A DNA stretch of 64,000 nucleotides from positions 1-64,000 of the forward strand of contig JANSXW010000006.1 of NCBI GenBank assembly GCA_024742755.1, read 5' to 3'. The stretch comes from a bacterium. GTDB lineage: Bacteria; Bacteroidota; Bacteroidia; Chitinophagales; Saprospiraceae. Below are positions 1 to 7,759 of this stretch, piece after piece (positions within the stretch are counted from its first letter, which is position 1; each line of letters begins with the position of its first letter). The notes under the pieces were generated by a model. That model was not told the DNA's origin. It searched no databases and saw only the letters and a program-made list of their open reading frames with translations. The position numbers and the translations under genes are program-made.

Positions 1-771
1 CTGGCATACGAAACGGTGGAGAACCCCAACGGCAGCCTGCCGCTGCTGGTGCCTATGTCTGAAGTGGCCGGGCGCATGGCGATTCAGGAAGGCGCTAAGT
101 TTCTGGAAAAACCAATGGGCGGTTCCGGCGTATTGCTGGGCGGCGTACCGGGCGTGGAACCGGGCCGTGTACTCATCCTGGGCGGTGGTGTAGTAGGTAC
201 ACAAGCGGCAAAAATGGCCGCTGGTCTTGGTGCACAAGTCACGATCATGGACATCAACCTCGACCGCCTGCGCTACCTGGCCGACGTGATGCCCGCTAAT
301 GTCAATACGGTGTACAGCAATGAAATGAACATCCGCAAGCACATCAGGCAAGCCAACCTCATCGTTGGGGGCGTACTCATTGCCGGGGCTAAAGCACCCC
401 ACCTGATTACCCGTGACATGCTTAAAGATATGATCCCGGGCACTGTATTGGTAGACGTTGCCGTAGATCAGGGCGGCTGTATCGAAACCTGCAAGCCGAC
501 CACGCACGAAGACCCAACCTTCATTATCGATAATGTGGTGCACTACTGTGTGGCGAATATGCCCGGTGCGGTACCTTACACTTCTACCATTGCCCTGACC
601 AACGCGACCCTGCCTTACGCCATCCAACTGGCGAACAAAGGCTGGAAGCAGGCTTGCAAGGACAACGAGCCCCTCAAGAAGGGCCTGAATGTTATTGATG
701 GAAAAGTAGTGTACAAAGGTGTGGCGGATGCCTTCGGGCTTGAATTCACGCCGGTTGAGCAGTTTCTTTAA
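1..771 (+). CDS. ald: Alanine dehydrogenase, C-terminal 256 residues (5' end outside window)
   Basis: The open frame runs from base 1, so the gene starts upstream; about 110 residues of a roughly 370-residue family are missing. Alanine dehydrogenase reversibly deaminates L-alanine to pyruvate with NAD+ in the cytoplasm. Visible are the Rossmann loop GGGVVG at residues 61-66 of the fragment, the following MDIN segment that ends the second strand and contacts NAD ribose, and the family-typical VDVAVDQGGC stretch that contains a catalytic aspartate. The C-terminal HYCVANMPGAVPYTST block is also typical of Ald. A strong terminator follows 24 bases after the stop. Transhydrogenase alpha subunits are related, but the complete C-terminus and single-domain layout favour Ald. 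Confidence 0.95.
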   Translation: MAYETVENPNGSLPLLVPMSEVAGRMAIQEGAKFLEKPMGGSGVLLGGVPGVEPGRVLILGGGVVGTQAAKMAAGLGAQVTIMDINLDRLRYLADVMPANVNTVYSNEMNIRKHIRQANLIVGGVLIAGAKAPHLITRDMLKDMIPGTVLVDVAVDQGGCIETCKPTTHEDPTFIIDNVVHYCVANMPGAVPYTSTIALTNATLPYAIQLANKGWKQACKDNEPLKKGLNVIDGKVVYKGVADAFGLEFTPVEQFL

Positions 772-794
772 ACTTGCTCCACCTATAGCCTGAG

Positions 795-834
795 CGGGGC
801 TGCTTACCGAGCTGGTAGGCAGCCCCGTTTTTTT
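795..834 (+). terminator. Rho-independent terminator after ald
   Basis: A 14-bp stem (795-808 with 814-827, one G-T wobble) closes a five-base loop and is followed by seven T. It lies just downstream of the ald stop and ends that transcription unit. Confidence 0.93.
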
Positions 835-923
835 ATGGGCCCTGATTTTTCGGTGAAGGCAACGAACATCCGGACCGGCTGCTGCGTGTAAGAAGCACAC
901 TGTTTCACCAAAAATCAAATGAT

Positions 924-1373
924 ATGACCAACCCACAGGAAGTGATTGATGCGCTAAATGATTTGCTGCAGCAAAATGTAGATGCACGGCAGGGCTACGA
1001 AAAAGCACGCTCCGATGTAAAGCAGCCCGTCCTCGAATCTTACCTGACCGACAAGGTCGTGCAACGACAAGCCTTCATTGAAGCGATTACCCAAGAGATC
1101 ATCACCCTCGGTGGTTCTGCCAAACGGGAAACTACTGTAAAAGGCAGCCTGCACCATAGCTGGATCGACATCAAATCCGCACTATCCTCCAATGATGAGG
1201 AAGCCGTATTTGAAGAATGCGTGCGCGGAGAAAAGAACAGCCTCAAGACCTACAACAAACTACTGGAAAATACATCCTGGCCTGCCTCTACCAAAACGAT
1301 GGTCCTGCGTCAGCGCGATCAGATCAAAGCCGACCTGGAGCGGGCAGATGCGATGGCAGATGCACTGGACTAA
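924..1373 (+). CDS. PA2169-family four-helix-bundle protein (DUF2383)
   Basis: This 149-residue soluble protein is almost entirely helical. It carries the spaced acidic and histidine residues typical of the PA2169/DUF2383 ferritin-like family, such as the DARQGYEKA helix near residue 21, the QRQAFIEAI helix near residue 47 and ECVRGEKNSLKTY near residue 98. Family members are often stress-induced; no reaction is established and I do not propose one. There is no signal peptide, so it is probably cytoplasmic. The gene stands alone between the ald terminator and a perfect hairpin that starts two bases after its stop codon. The start chosen is the first ATG and gives the normal family length. Confidence 0.85.
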   Translation: MTNPQEVIDALNDLLQQNVDARQGYEKARSDVKQPVLESYLTDKVVQRQAFIEAITQEIITLGGSAKRETTVKGSLHHSWIDIKSALSSNDEEAVFEECVRGEKNSLKTYNKLLENTSWPASTKTMVLRQRDQIKADLERADAMADALD

Positions 1374-1374
1374 A

Positions 1375-1399
1375 TAGAGATGCTATGTTAGCATCTCTA
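1375..1399 (+). terminator. Perfect 11-bp hairpin directly after the DUF2383 stop
   Basis: TAGAGATGCTA (1375-1385) and its exact complement (1389-1399) are separated by TGT. There is no T tract, so it may protect the mRNA 3' end or serve as a weak bidirectional terminator rather than a classic intrinsic one. Confidence 0.5.
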
Positions 1400-1517
1400 A
1401 TGCACTTAGGAAATATCCTATGACCATGATTGGTATGCCGGTTTTAGCTGCCGTTGAGCCATTTGTCAGCATATACTGACCCCAAAAAATCAATGGAAAA
1501 GACCGAGCAGGACGAGG

Positions 1518-1549
1518 GCTCAGCCACTTTGGCTGGGCTTTCTTTCTTT
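1518..1549 (+). terminator. Possible second terminator between DUF2383 gene and AI-2E permease
   Basis: An 8-bp stem (1518-1525 with 1531-1538, one wobble) is followed by a pyrimidine-rich tail, CTTTCTTTCTTT. The rest of the 274-base gap shows no gene. Confidence 0.5.
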
Positions 1550-1647
1550 GGCAGCCTCCCCTTCGAACTTCTAAACGCCCGGAGGGTTGCAAAAATGAAC
1601 CCAATGAAAGCTAGAGTATATTTTTTAACCCCTGCACCACACCAAAC

Positions 1648-2685
1648 ATGAAGCCTCAAAAAACAGCAGCAGTACTATTGATCATTGCACTGACGGTTGC
1701 CATACTGTATTACGGAAGCGGATTTCTGATCCCCCTCGCCTTTGGTATCTTGCTGGCTATGATTTTCCACCCTCTGGCCTGTTGGGTTGAACAAAAAGGT
1801 ATGCCCCGATGGGTCAGCATCGGGCTCTCCCTTTTTATCTTCATCCTGGCCTTCGGTATTTTGAGCGGTGTGATGGTCATACAAACCCGGTCTCTGGTCA
1901 AAGACTGGCCCAAGATACAGGAACAGCTGGCCAAACAGGAGCAGAAAATAGAGCAGTACATCATCGAAAATATAGGGATCGTTTCCGAGGAGCGGATCAA
2001 CAAAGCCAAAGACCGGCTCGCCGAGCAACAAGCCGCTATGGTCAATATGGCTAAAGGCTTCGTGGGCTCGGTGTTCTCGTTTTTTACAGGGCTCATTTTT
2101 GCGCTGGTGTATATGGTCTTCATCATGCTGGTGCAAAGGCGGCTGATCAAAGCTGGACTTGACCTCGTGCCCAAATCGAGGCGAAACGAAGCCCGGGAAG
2201 TGATGCACAGTGCCCGTCAGACCGCCTCGGAGTATCTGACCGGCCGGCTGCTCCTCATCGGCATTCTTGCCCTGATTTACGCCATCGGTTTTCTGATTTT
2301 CGGATTGCAATACGCCATTCCAGTGGCCCTGCTTGCTGCTGTGCTGTCCATCATCCCCTACATCGGCAACATCATAGGCGGCCTGTTTGCGCTGATGCTC
2401 GGCGTCGCGACCGGCGGCTCCACGACCCTGCTATTAGGCATCATTGGCACGATGACCCTGGCACAGGTATTGGAAAACAATGTCCTCACTCCCTGGATCA
2501 TGAGCCGCGAAGTCAACCTCAACCCACTGGCGACTTTTGCCACTGTCATCGGTTTCAGCCTGATCTGGGGCGTGGCGGGGTCCATCCTGGCCATCCCCAT
2601 CACCGGTGTCGTGAAAAAAATATTTGAGCATGTAGATGGGCTGAAGCCGCTTGCTTTTGCGCTGGGCACGGGGGATGGGGAATGA
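1648..2685 (+). CDS. AI-2E family transporter (PerM/YhhT-type membrane protein)
   Basis: This 345-residue integral membrane protein has the AI-2E/PerM arrangement. Two or three N-terminal transmembrane helices (about residues 7-75) precede a polar helical region (about 85-140, rich in K, E and Q). Further helices follow, including the conserved PYIGNIIGG segment near residue 235 and the late family motif LENNVLTPWIMSREVNLNP near residue 275. Members are widespread. A few export autoinducer-2 or act as Na+/H+ antiporters, but most have no known substrate, so the name is a family label only. It is a single gene with no partner. A near-consensus promoter (TATATTTT) lies about 35 bases upstream. 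Confidence 0.9.
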   Translation: MKPQKTAAVLLIIALTVAILYYGSGFLIPLAFGILLAMIFHPLACWVEQKGMPRWVSIGLSLFIFILAFGILSGVMVIQTRSLVKDWPKIQEQLAKQEQKIEQYIIENIGIVSEERINKAKDRLAEQQAAMVNMAKGFVGSVFSFFTGLIFALVYMVFIMLVQRRLIKAGLDLVPKSRRNEAREVMHSARQTASEYLTGRLLLIGILALIYAIGFLIFGLQYAIPVALLAAVLSIIPYIGNIIGGLFALMLGVATGGSTTLLLGIIGTMTLAQVLENNVLTPWIMSREVNLNPLATFATVIGFSLIWGVAGSILAIPITGVVKKIFEHVDGLKPLAFALGTGDGE

Positions 2686-2795
2686 GGTGGAGCGGAGGTC
2701 ATCGATTTTGCCACGGTGGAAAAACGACGCCTTATCCGACAACTGAGGCTCCCTACTTCAAGCCCTCGCCTGGTAATAAATTGCATTTGACGGGC

Positions 2796-2902
2796 GGATG
2801 GGCTGCGCCCTTCCTCAGGTGGGGGAGAACTTAAAGTTTTTGAAGGCCACCGCCTGCGGCTTTTGGCTTTTTCATTGCCACGCCCTTACGAATGCGCTGC
2901 AT
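2796..2902. repeat. Direct repeat copy 1 (half element)
   Basis: These 107 bases recur almost identically at 2960-3067; the differences lie in the G-rich run near 2822. The copy stops at the centre of the structured element seen in copy 2 and lacks the right half that would complete the outer stem. No coding potential is convincing in this gap. Confidence 0.9.
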
Positions 2903-2959
2903 GGTCAATAATATAAAATACGGACTGGCTGAAAAGAAAGGTGCTTTTTCATGATAAGA

Positions 2960-3067
2960 GGATGGGCTGCGCCCTTCCTCAGGTGGGGGGGGAACTTAAA
3001 GTTTTTGAAGGCCACCGCCTGCGGCTTTTGGCTTTTTCATTGCCACGCCCTTACGAATGCGCTGCAT
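2960..3067. repeat. Direct repeat copy 2 (left half of a complete structured element)
   Basis: This is the second copy of the 107-base repeat, one base longer in its G tract (eight G at 2985-2992). Unlike copy 1 it is followed by the complementary right half, so the whole element at 2997-3128 can fold. Confidence 0.9.
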
Positions 3068-3128
3068 TCGACGGTCGCAGCAATGAAAAAGCCATTCTGC
3101 TTTCGCAGAATGGCCTTCAAAAACTTTA
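2997..3128. repeat. Multi-stem inverted-repeat element abutting tRNA-Pro
   Basis: Nested complementary arms are readable directly. An 18-bp outer stem (2997-3014 with 3111-3128) encloses a small CCGC/GCGG hairpin near 3015-3024 and a 14-bp inner stem (3030-3043 with 3080-3093). Inside the inner stem is a 7-bp hairpin (3054-3060 with 3064-3070), and another 7-bp hairpin (3094-3100 with 3105-3111) sits on the right side. The element ends two bases from the 3' end of the tRNA on the opposite strand. It could be a REP/MITE-like unit or a structured RNA; no protein is encoded. Confidence 0.8.
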
Positions 3129-3130
3129 GT

Positions 3131-3204
3131 CGGGATGAGAGGATTCGAACCTCCGGCCTCACGCCCCCCAGACGTGCACTCTAACCGGGCTGAGCTACAT
3201 CCCG
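3131..3204 (-). tRNA. tRNA-Pro(GGG)
   Basis: Read on the minus strand, 74 bases fold as a cloverleaf: acceptor CGGGATG paired with CATCCCG, D arm GCTC/GAGT, anticodon stem CACGT/GCGTG around loop CTGGGGG (anticodon GGG), a five-base variable loop, and T arm with loop TTCGAAT. The C1-G72 pair is the usual bacterial tRNA-Pro identity feature. The 3' CCA is not encoded. A structured repeat lies immediately downstream and a broken copy of its 5' half lies upstream at 3252-3309. Confidence 0.95.
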
Positions 3205-3251
3205 AAATTTAAATCTCCGGCTAATTTTAATGTCTGTCATCAAAGGTGGAA

Positions 3252-3309
3252 CTTACGCCCCCTCCCGATAACTATCGGGATGCACTCTAACCGGGCTGAG
3301 CTACATCCC
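3252..3309 (-). pseudogene. Remnant of a second tRNA-Pro with an internal palindrome
   Basis: The minus strand from 3309 repeats the tRNA-Pro acceptor and D arm (29 bases, matching to GTGCA). Where the anticodon arm should be there is an 18-base palindrome, and then GGGGGCGT, the 3' side of the old anticodon arm. There is no T arm or 3' acceptor strand, so it cannot be a functional tRNA. Confidence 0.8.
3263..3280. repeat. 18-base palindrome TCCCGATAACTATCGGGA
   Basis: Eight-base arms are separated by two bases. It sits in place of six bases of the anticodon arm in the tRNA remnant, which looks like insertion of a short palindromic unit. A related but imperfect TATCGGGG palindrome occurs at 40140-40163. 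Confidence 0.75.
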
Positions 3310-3534
3310 CACTCTTACTGATTTCCGAAAAGCCGGAATCCCCTTTTGGGATGCCCTCTGTTTTCCGGGAACGCAAATATAAGTAACCCCGGCATCCGGT
3401 GCAATATTTTGGGCAAAAGAAAATTTCAAAGTACCGGCCTGTGCTTTGAACACCGGCTCTGATTTTTGCATTACTCTGACATGCGGACAAGAAAATGTAA
3501 TTTTAGGTTTTTAACAATTCAATCTATCCACATT

Positions 3535-4134
3535 ATGAGCATGAAGCATTTACTATTTGCCCTGGCCTTTGGCTTCGCCTTTGCAAGTTGCGGGGGTGCC
3601 GGCACTGATTCAGGTGATGCTGGTTCGGCTGCTGACTCCACAGCTACGGAAGAAACGGTGACGGAGGAGGAACCCAAGGAAGACAAATCCACCCGCAAAA
3701 GCCCGCCCCGTACTGCGGAAGGCGAAATTGGCTCTGCTGCGGTAACGGTCAGCTATGGCAGCCCATCGGTACGCGGCCGTACCATTTTTGGCGACCTCAT
3801 ACCTTACGGCAACATCTGGCGCACAGGCGCTAACGAGGCCACTACCATTACCTTTAGCGAGGATGTCATGGTGGAAGGAGAGGCGCTGCCTGCCGGCACT
3901 TATGCTTTGTTTACGATTCCCGGAGAGGAAGCCTGGACGGTTATCTTCAATAAGGAAGCAGAGCAGTGGGGTGCCTACGACTATGACGAAAGCATGGACG
4001 CTCTTCGGGTGGAAGTGGCCCCGGAAACCCTAAAAGAAAGTGTAGAAATGCTGGAATTTGAAGTGGGCGGCGATATGGTCACCATGCGGTGGTCAGACGT
4101 GGCTGTGCCTTTCAAAGTTTCTACTGTAGAGTAA
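3535..4134 (+). CDS. DUF2911 domain lipoprotein
   Basis: This 199-residue exported protein is common in Bacteroidota. The start at 3535 puts a lipoprotein signal at the N-terminus, with a hydrophobic stretch ending in the lipobox FASC and the modified Cys at residue 19. An earlier in-frame ATG at 3466 would add 23 residues that spoil the signal. A low-complexity T/E/D linker (about 22-55) precedes the DUF2911 domain (about 60-195). That domain is recognisable by the stretches VSYGSPSVRGRTIFG, IWRTGANEATTITF and LPAGTYALFTIPG. Function is unknown; members are usually outer-membrane-associated lipoproteins. It appears monocistronic. Confidence 0.88.
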   Translation: MSMKHLLFALAFGFAFASCGGAGTDSGDAGSAADSTATEETVTEEEPKEDKSTRKSPPRTAEGEIGSAAVTVSYGSPSVRGRTIFGDLIPYGNIWRTGANEATTITFSEDVMVEGEALPAGTYALFTIPGEEAWTVIFNKEAEQWGAYDYDESMDALRVEVAPETLKESVEMLEFEVGGDMVTMRWSDVAVPFKVSTVE

Positions 4135-4189
4135 ATCCGATCCTGGGTGCTTTCTCCGGAAAGCCCCAGTACTTCTCACCTTTTCCATT

Positions 4190-4585
4190 ATGGCCTACCT
4201 GAAACCCTTCCTGCTTGCTGCAGTTGCCTTCACAGCCCTTGATTTGCTCTGGCTGGGGGTGGTGGCACGGGGTATTTATGCCCGCTACCTTGGGCAGCAC
4301 ATGCGGCCCTCTACCGATTGGGTTGCGGCGATCCTTTTTTACTTTATTTTCCTGTCTGGAATCATCTACTTCGTTGTGCAGCCGGGCACTCATCAATCCG
4401 GAACGGCGGTCCTCCTGCGCGGGGCTTTTTTCGGGATGGTGACCTACAGCACCTATGAGCTGACCAACCGGGCGGTCCTGCAAGACTGGCCCTGGCCAAT
4501 CGTCCTGATCGATATTGCCTGGGGCACGGTGCTTTGTGCCTTTGCAGGGTGGTTCAGCTGGTACTTTTCTCAAAATGCAGCATAG
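4190..4585 (+). CDS. DUF2177 family membrane protein
   Basis: This 131-residue protein has four predicted membrane helices (about residues 4-26, 44-63, 76-94 and 103-125). It matches the DUF2177 family through its N-terminal TALDLLWLG motif, the RGAFFGMVTYSTYELTNRA loop before helix 3, and DIAWGTVLC in helix 4. No activity is known. Its last 16 bases overlap the 3' end of the convergent DUF92 gene. The ATG at 4190 gives full family length. Confidence 0.88.
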   Translation: MAYLKPFLLAAVAFTALDLLWLGVVARGIYARYLGQHMRPSTDWVAAILFYFIFLSGIIYFVVQPGTHQSGTAVLLRGAFFGMVTYSTYELTNRAVLQDWPWPIVLIDIAWGTVLCAFAGWFSWYFSQNAA

Positions 4586-5307
4586 GCCAGCCCGGCAAAC
4601 AGGGCCGCAATCAGGGTGCTCCAAAAGTTGACGGTGTGGTTATTAAGCACGCCCCGCCGCTGAAGGGTCGCCCCCAGCAAGCTATCCGACCAATTTCCTA
4701 CCATACCGGCCAGAGCAACAACAAGCGCCAGTGGCCAGGACTGCATCCCCCAACCAACAGGCAGGGCGATCAGCATGGCACCGCCCAGCCCAAACAGGGT
4801 ACCTTCCCGGCTGACCATACCATCTGCGCCTCCGGGGCCGGATTGCCAGGTCAGAATGTTCCGGTAGCTTCGGCCATAAAGCGTTCCCAGTTCGGAGGAG
4901 AGCGTATCTGAAGTGGCACTGCTGATGGCTGCGGCCATCATCGGGTACGCGAGGGGGACTACCCAGTCCGTGCCCCAGGCCAGCCCACCCAATACCGCTG
5001 CCACTCCGCCATTTGCGGCAGCGTTGACCCAGCTGCGGCGCCCGCCTGCTTCCTGCGCTACGCCCATCGCTTCCTTTCTTGACCGCTGCCACCGCGTAGC
5101 CAGCGAACCGGTCACGAAAAACAGCCCTAACAAGCCTATGCCCAGCCAACGCCCCCCAAGGTAAATGCCCGTCGCGATAAAGGCACCGGCCAGCCCCCCA
5201 CTCCAGCTGATCGCTTTGGCCCGGATGCTAAGCAGTACCGCTGCCGCCAAAAGAACCGGAAATCCCCAGCCTGCATAAGGCTCCACTTCAATCCCGATAA
5301 AACTCAT
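4570..5307 (-). CDS. DUF92/TMEM19 family membrane protein
   Basis: This 245-residue protein has about six or seven membrane helices. It carries the DUF92 hallmarks: an early SWSGGLAGAF turn (about residue 34), AAANGGVAAVLGGLAWG (about 97), and the SATSDTLSSELGTLYG block (about 130). The last is followed by GTDG-like and SLLGATLQRRG segments and a C-terminal NNHTVNF motif. The plant member VTE6 is a phytyl-phosphate kinase, and the family is related to CTP-dependent lipid kinases. A prenyl or lipid phosphate kinase role is therefore plausible but inferred. It overlaps the convergent DUF2177 gene by 16 bases. Confidence 0.85.
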   Translation of the reverse strand: MSFIGIEVEPYAGWGFPVLLAAAVLLSIRAKAISWSGGLAGAFIATGIYLGGRWLGIGLLGLFFVTGSLATRWQRSRKEAMGVAQEAGGRRSWVNAAANGGVAAVLGGLAWGTDWVVPLAYPMMAAAISSATSDTLSSELGTLYGRSYRNILTWQSGPGGADGMVSREGTLFGLGGAMLIALPVGWGMQSWPLALVVALAGMVGNWSDSLLGATLQRRGVLNNHTVNFWSTLIAALFAGLAYAAF

Positions 5308-5368
5308 TTCGAAAAATTTGACACGCTCGGTATTTTATTGTAAGATTACATAAACAAACAAAATAATT

Positions 5369-5860
5369 ATGAAACCATATCCACCAATTACCGACTATAT
5401 GGCGACTAAGCTCGTCACCTTCAATCCCGATATGGATATCCGGGAAGCCATTGATATCCTCCTGAAAAAGAAAATCTCGGGCGCTCCGGTTTTAGATGCC
5501 AGCGGGCAACTCATCGGCATGCTCTCGGAGGCCGATTGCCTGCGCATTCTTATCGAAGGCCCCTACAACCACGAACCTTCCTCTGCCAACATCAAAGTGG
5601 GCGATTACATGTCGGGGCGTGTGAAGCATATCGAATCCTCCAAAACCATACTTGATGCCGCCTATGAATTCGTGCACAGCGGTTACAAACGGCTGCCGGT
5701 GCTGGAAGAAGGCCGCCTCGTAGGGCAGGTCAGCCGCGTGGATATTCTCCGGGCCATCCAGAAAATGAAACCAGCTGTCAAGCATATCCCTGACAGCTGG
5801 CGCGGCCGCGAGCCGGCAATGCCGACCTACAAGCAGACCTTCTATGGCAAAAATTCTTAA
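5369..5860 (+). CDS. CBS-domain protein (tandem CBS pair)
   Basis: This 163-residue cytoplasmic protein is made of two CBS motifs (about residues 8-62 and 74-132) that form one Bateman module. Visible CBS signatures are IDILLKKKISGAPVLDASG with LIGMLSEADCLR in the first, and YKRLPVLEEGRLVGQVSRVDILRAI in the second. Such modules bind adenine nucleotides and act as energy sensors. Here no enzymatic domain is attached, so the partner is unknown. The C-terminal 30 residues are basic and without a recognised fold. It is divergent from DUF92, with 61 bases between their starts. Confidence 0.88.
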   Translation: MKPYPPITDYMATKLVTFNPDMDIREAIDILLKKKISGAPVLDASGQLIGMLSEADCLRILIEGPYNHEPSSANIKVGDYMSGRVKHIESSKTILDAAYEFVHSGYKRLPVLEEGRLVGQVSRVDILRAIQKMKPAVKHIPDSWRGREPAMPTYKQTFYGKNS

Positions 5861-5868
5861 ACCCTAAA

Positions 5869-6981
5869 TTACCCGATTGCCGGCATTGGCTGTCCGGTGC
5901 CTAAGCTGCGCAGCATATTCCAGTGGATGCGCAAGGCAGAACGGAAAGACGGCAGCGTATGGTAAGGGAAGTTGTATTCCTGAGCAGTTTCCTGCACAAT
6001 TTTGGAAATACGGCGGTAGTGGATGTGGCAGACATTTGGGAACAAATGGTGCTCTACCTGATAGTTCAGCCCGCCCACAAACCAGGACAGGATGCGGTTG
6101 TTGGGCGCATAGTTCGTGGTGGTCATCAGCTGATGCACCGCCCAGTTGTGCCCCAGGTTGCCTTCTTCATCCGTTGTCGGGAAAACCGCAGCTTCCATGA
6201 CGTGTGCCGTTTGGAAAACACACCCAAGCAGGAAGCCGAGCGCAAAGTGCATAATGGCGAAACCAATAACGGTAATCCACCAGCTCGCCGGAGAGAATAC
6301 CAATGGGATGACCAGCAGGTAGATGTAGTAGACCACCTTCACGAAAATCAACTCCGCAAATACTTTAGGGAAGGACATATCGTGCTGTTCCAGCAGGCCG
6401 GAGCGGTGATAGCGCACCAATTGCTTGAAGTCTTTGGTTGTAATCCACATGTGCGTCATAAGGCTGTAGAGGAACCAGGCATAAAAATGCTGGAATTTAT
6501 GGAACCAAAGGCGCTCCTGTTCCGGAGAAAACCGAAGCAGTTTGCCGGCGTCGATGTCCTCATCCATACCATGCACATTTGTAAAGGAATGGTGGAGGGT
6601 GTTGTGCTGAATCTTCCAGTTGGGCGCAAACCCGCCAATCAGGTTGATGACCCAGCCCAGCACGCCGTTGACGTATTTATTTCGGCTGTAGGCCCCGTGA
6701 TTGGCATCGTGCATCACGGAAAAACCGATCCCAGCGGTTACGATACCGAGCGCCGTCCAGGCCAGAAGCACCAGCCAGGCATTGGTCACAAAACCGCCAA
6801 CAATAGCGCCATAGAGCAAGGCGTAAGTGCCCACGAGCACTACGGTCTTGGTCACCATCGCTGCATTAGCGTACTTGGAAATGTTGTTTTCCTGGAAATA
6901 ATCGTTGACCCGCTTTCGGAGAGCCATAGCAAATTCCCGTTGCCCCTTGTCGCGGCTGAATCGAATGTCTTGAATGTTCAT
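5869..6981 (-). CDS. Membrane fatty acid desaturase (acyl-lipid/acyl-CoA type)
   Basis: This 370-residue di-iron membrane desaturase shows all three histidine boxes: HDANH at residues 91-95, HNTLHH at 126-131, and QVEHH at 308-312. The glutamine-type third box (QxxHH) is characteristic of the front-end and delta-6-like group, but no cytochrome b5 domain is fused. Hydrophobic pairs lie around residues 45-90 and 210-255. The enzyme introduces a double bond into acyl chains and probably adjusts membrane fluidity; the position of the bond cannot be read from sequence. The gene is convergent with the CBS gene (8 bases apart). Upstream, TACCTTTA at 7067-7074 on the minus strand is one base off the promoter -7 consensus. 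Confidence 0.92.
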   Translation of the reverse strand: MNIQDIRFSRDKGQREFAMALRKRVNDYFQENNISKYANAAMVTKTVVLVGTYALLYGAIVGGFVTNAWLVLLAWTALGIVTAGIGFSVMHDANHGAYSRNKYVNGVLGWVINLIGGFAPNWKIQHNTLHHSFTNVHGMDEDIDAGKLLRFSPEQERLWFHKFQHFYAWFLYSLMTHMWITTKDFKQLVRYHRSGLLEQHDMSFPKVFAELIFVKVVYYIYLLVIPLVFSPASWWITVIGFAIMHFALGFLLGCVFQTAHVMEAAVFPTTDEEGNLGHNWAVHQLMTTTNYAPNNRILSWFVGGLNYQVEHHLFPNVCHIHYRRISKIVQETAQEYNFPYHTLPSFRSALRIHWNMLRSLGTGQPMPAIG

Positions 6982-7137
6982 CTTGGAAAAAATTAGCGTA
7001 GAGGAGAAAGTATTCGTTTGATGATTCTGATCGACCTTAGGCAGATCTGTTTATTTATAGCTTGGATAAAGGTAATCAATCCTGATGCCCGGTTGTGCAT
7101 GACTGCTGAAAAAATGACATCGGAATTACTAAATGGA

Positions 7138-7175
7138 AATAGCTGAACAAACCGCAAAAGGCTTCTTCAGCTATT
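7138..7175 (-). terminator. 10-bp hairpin closing the folD-to-small-protein operon
   Basis: AATAGCTGAA (7138-7147) is exactly complementary to 7166-7175, around an 18-base loop. It lies 38 bases beyond the last minus-strand gene and before the separate desaturase gene. The T tract is weak. Confidence 0.5.
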
Positions 7176-7212
7176 GGCCGAGGCTGTAAATCTGTAGGCG
7201 TACCGGCATGCG

Positions 7213-7389
7213 TCATACCATTTCTGCCGGGTCCTTTTCGGTTTCTTCTTCGGAAGGGGCGTTGACATTATCGGCTTTGCCTTTCTTCTTGGTGAACGCC
7301 ACCAGCAGAATCCAGGCCGGAATCACAATAAGGGACACCACCATTGCAATGAAGGCAACTTTGGCAGCAAAGAGGTCTAACAGGAACAT
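7213..7389 (-). CDS. Small single-span membrane protein A (58 aa)
   Basis: This short frame begins at ATG 7389 and ends with TGA at 7213-7215. It encodes MFLLDLFAAK, a hydrophobic helix of about 25 residues (10-33) containing VIPAW, a KKKGK basic stop-transfer cluster (34-38) and an acidic tail (EEETEKD). Charge placement predicts a cytoplasmic C-terminus. It is clearly similar in layout to the 47-residue frame at 7520-7663: the same M-x-LL-acidic start, AK pair, PxW in the helix, basic cluster and acidic tail. No family is recognised. It lies downstream of the 1523-residue gene on the same strand and is probably co-transcribed. Confidence 0.7.
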   Translation of the reverse strand: MFLLDLFAAKVAFIAMVVSLIVIPAWILLVAFTKKKGKADNVNAPSEEETEKDPAEMV

Positions 7390-7519
7390 TGGTTTACATT
7401 TTTGTGAGTAAGAGAGGCAGCCTGCCCCTTTTTCACATCAATAATACGGCGGTTCCCAAATTCAGGTAATGACCTTTGTCACCCTGAAGCCATGAAAAAT
7501 ATTAGGCTTTTTACGGTAC

Positions 7520-7663
7520 CTAAGCTTCCTCTTCCGGCTCAGCAGCCTCTTTTTTCCCTTTCCGGCGGTAGTAAGCAACAATTGCCCACACCGGAACCAC
7601 AACTGTCAGAAACAGCAGCAACAAAAAGATGGCCTTCGCCCGTATGATTTCAAGAAGGATCAT
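7520..7663 (-). CDS. Small single-span membrane protein B (47 aa)
   Basis: ATG at 7663, TAG at 7520-7522. The product starts MILLEIIRAK, continues with a helix rich in L and V that contains VVPVWAIVAYY (residues 11-33), then RRKGKK and the acidic tail EAAEPEEEA. It parallels small protein A residue by residue in the first 40 positions, which suggests tandem duplication. It starts 96 bases after the stop of the large exported protein gene. Small size and lack of a known family limit confidence, but the conserved paralogy argues that both frames are translated. Confidence 0.7.
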   Translation of the reverse strand: MILLEIIRAKAIFLLLLFLTVVVPVWAIVAYYRRKGKKEAAEPEEEA

Positions 7664-7759
7664 TGGAATAAAATTAAGTGAACAATGACACCTTCAATAT
7701 GCAGGTCAATTGTGTTTCCATTACTGACAGACCACAGCCCTTTACGGTGCGGTTTGTCA

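Noticed and set aside
3241-3310. Second functional tRNA
   Set aside because: The T arm and 3' acceptor strand are missing and the anticodon arm is replaced by a palindrome.
5923-6996. 357-residue plus-strand open frame opposite the desaturase gene
   Set aside because: It mirrors the minus-strand gene that carries all three histidine boxes, has no recognisable domain, and is typical of long chance frames in GC-rich sequence.
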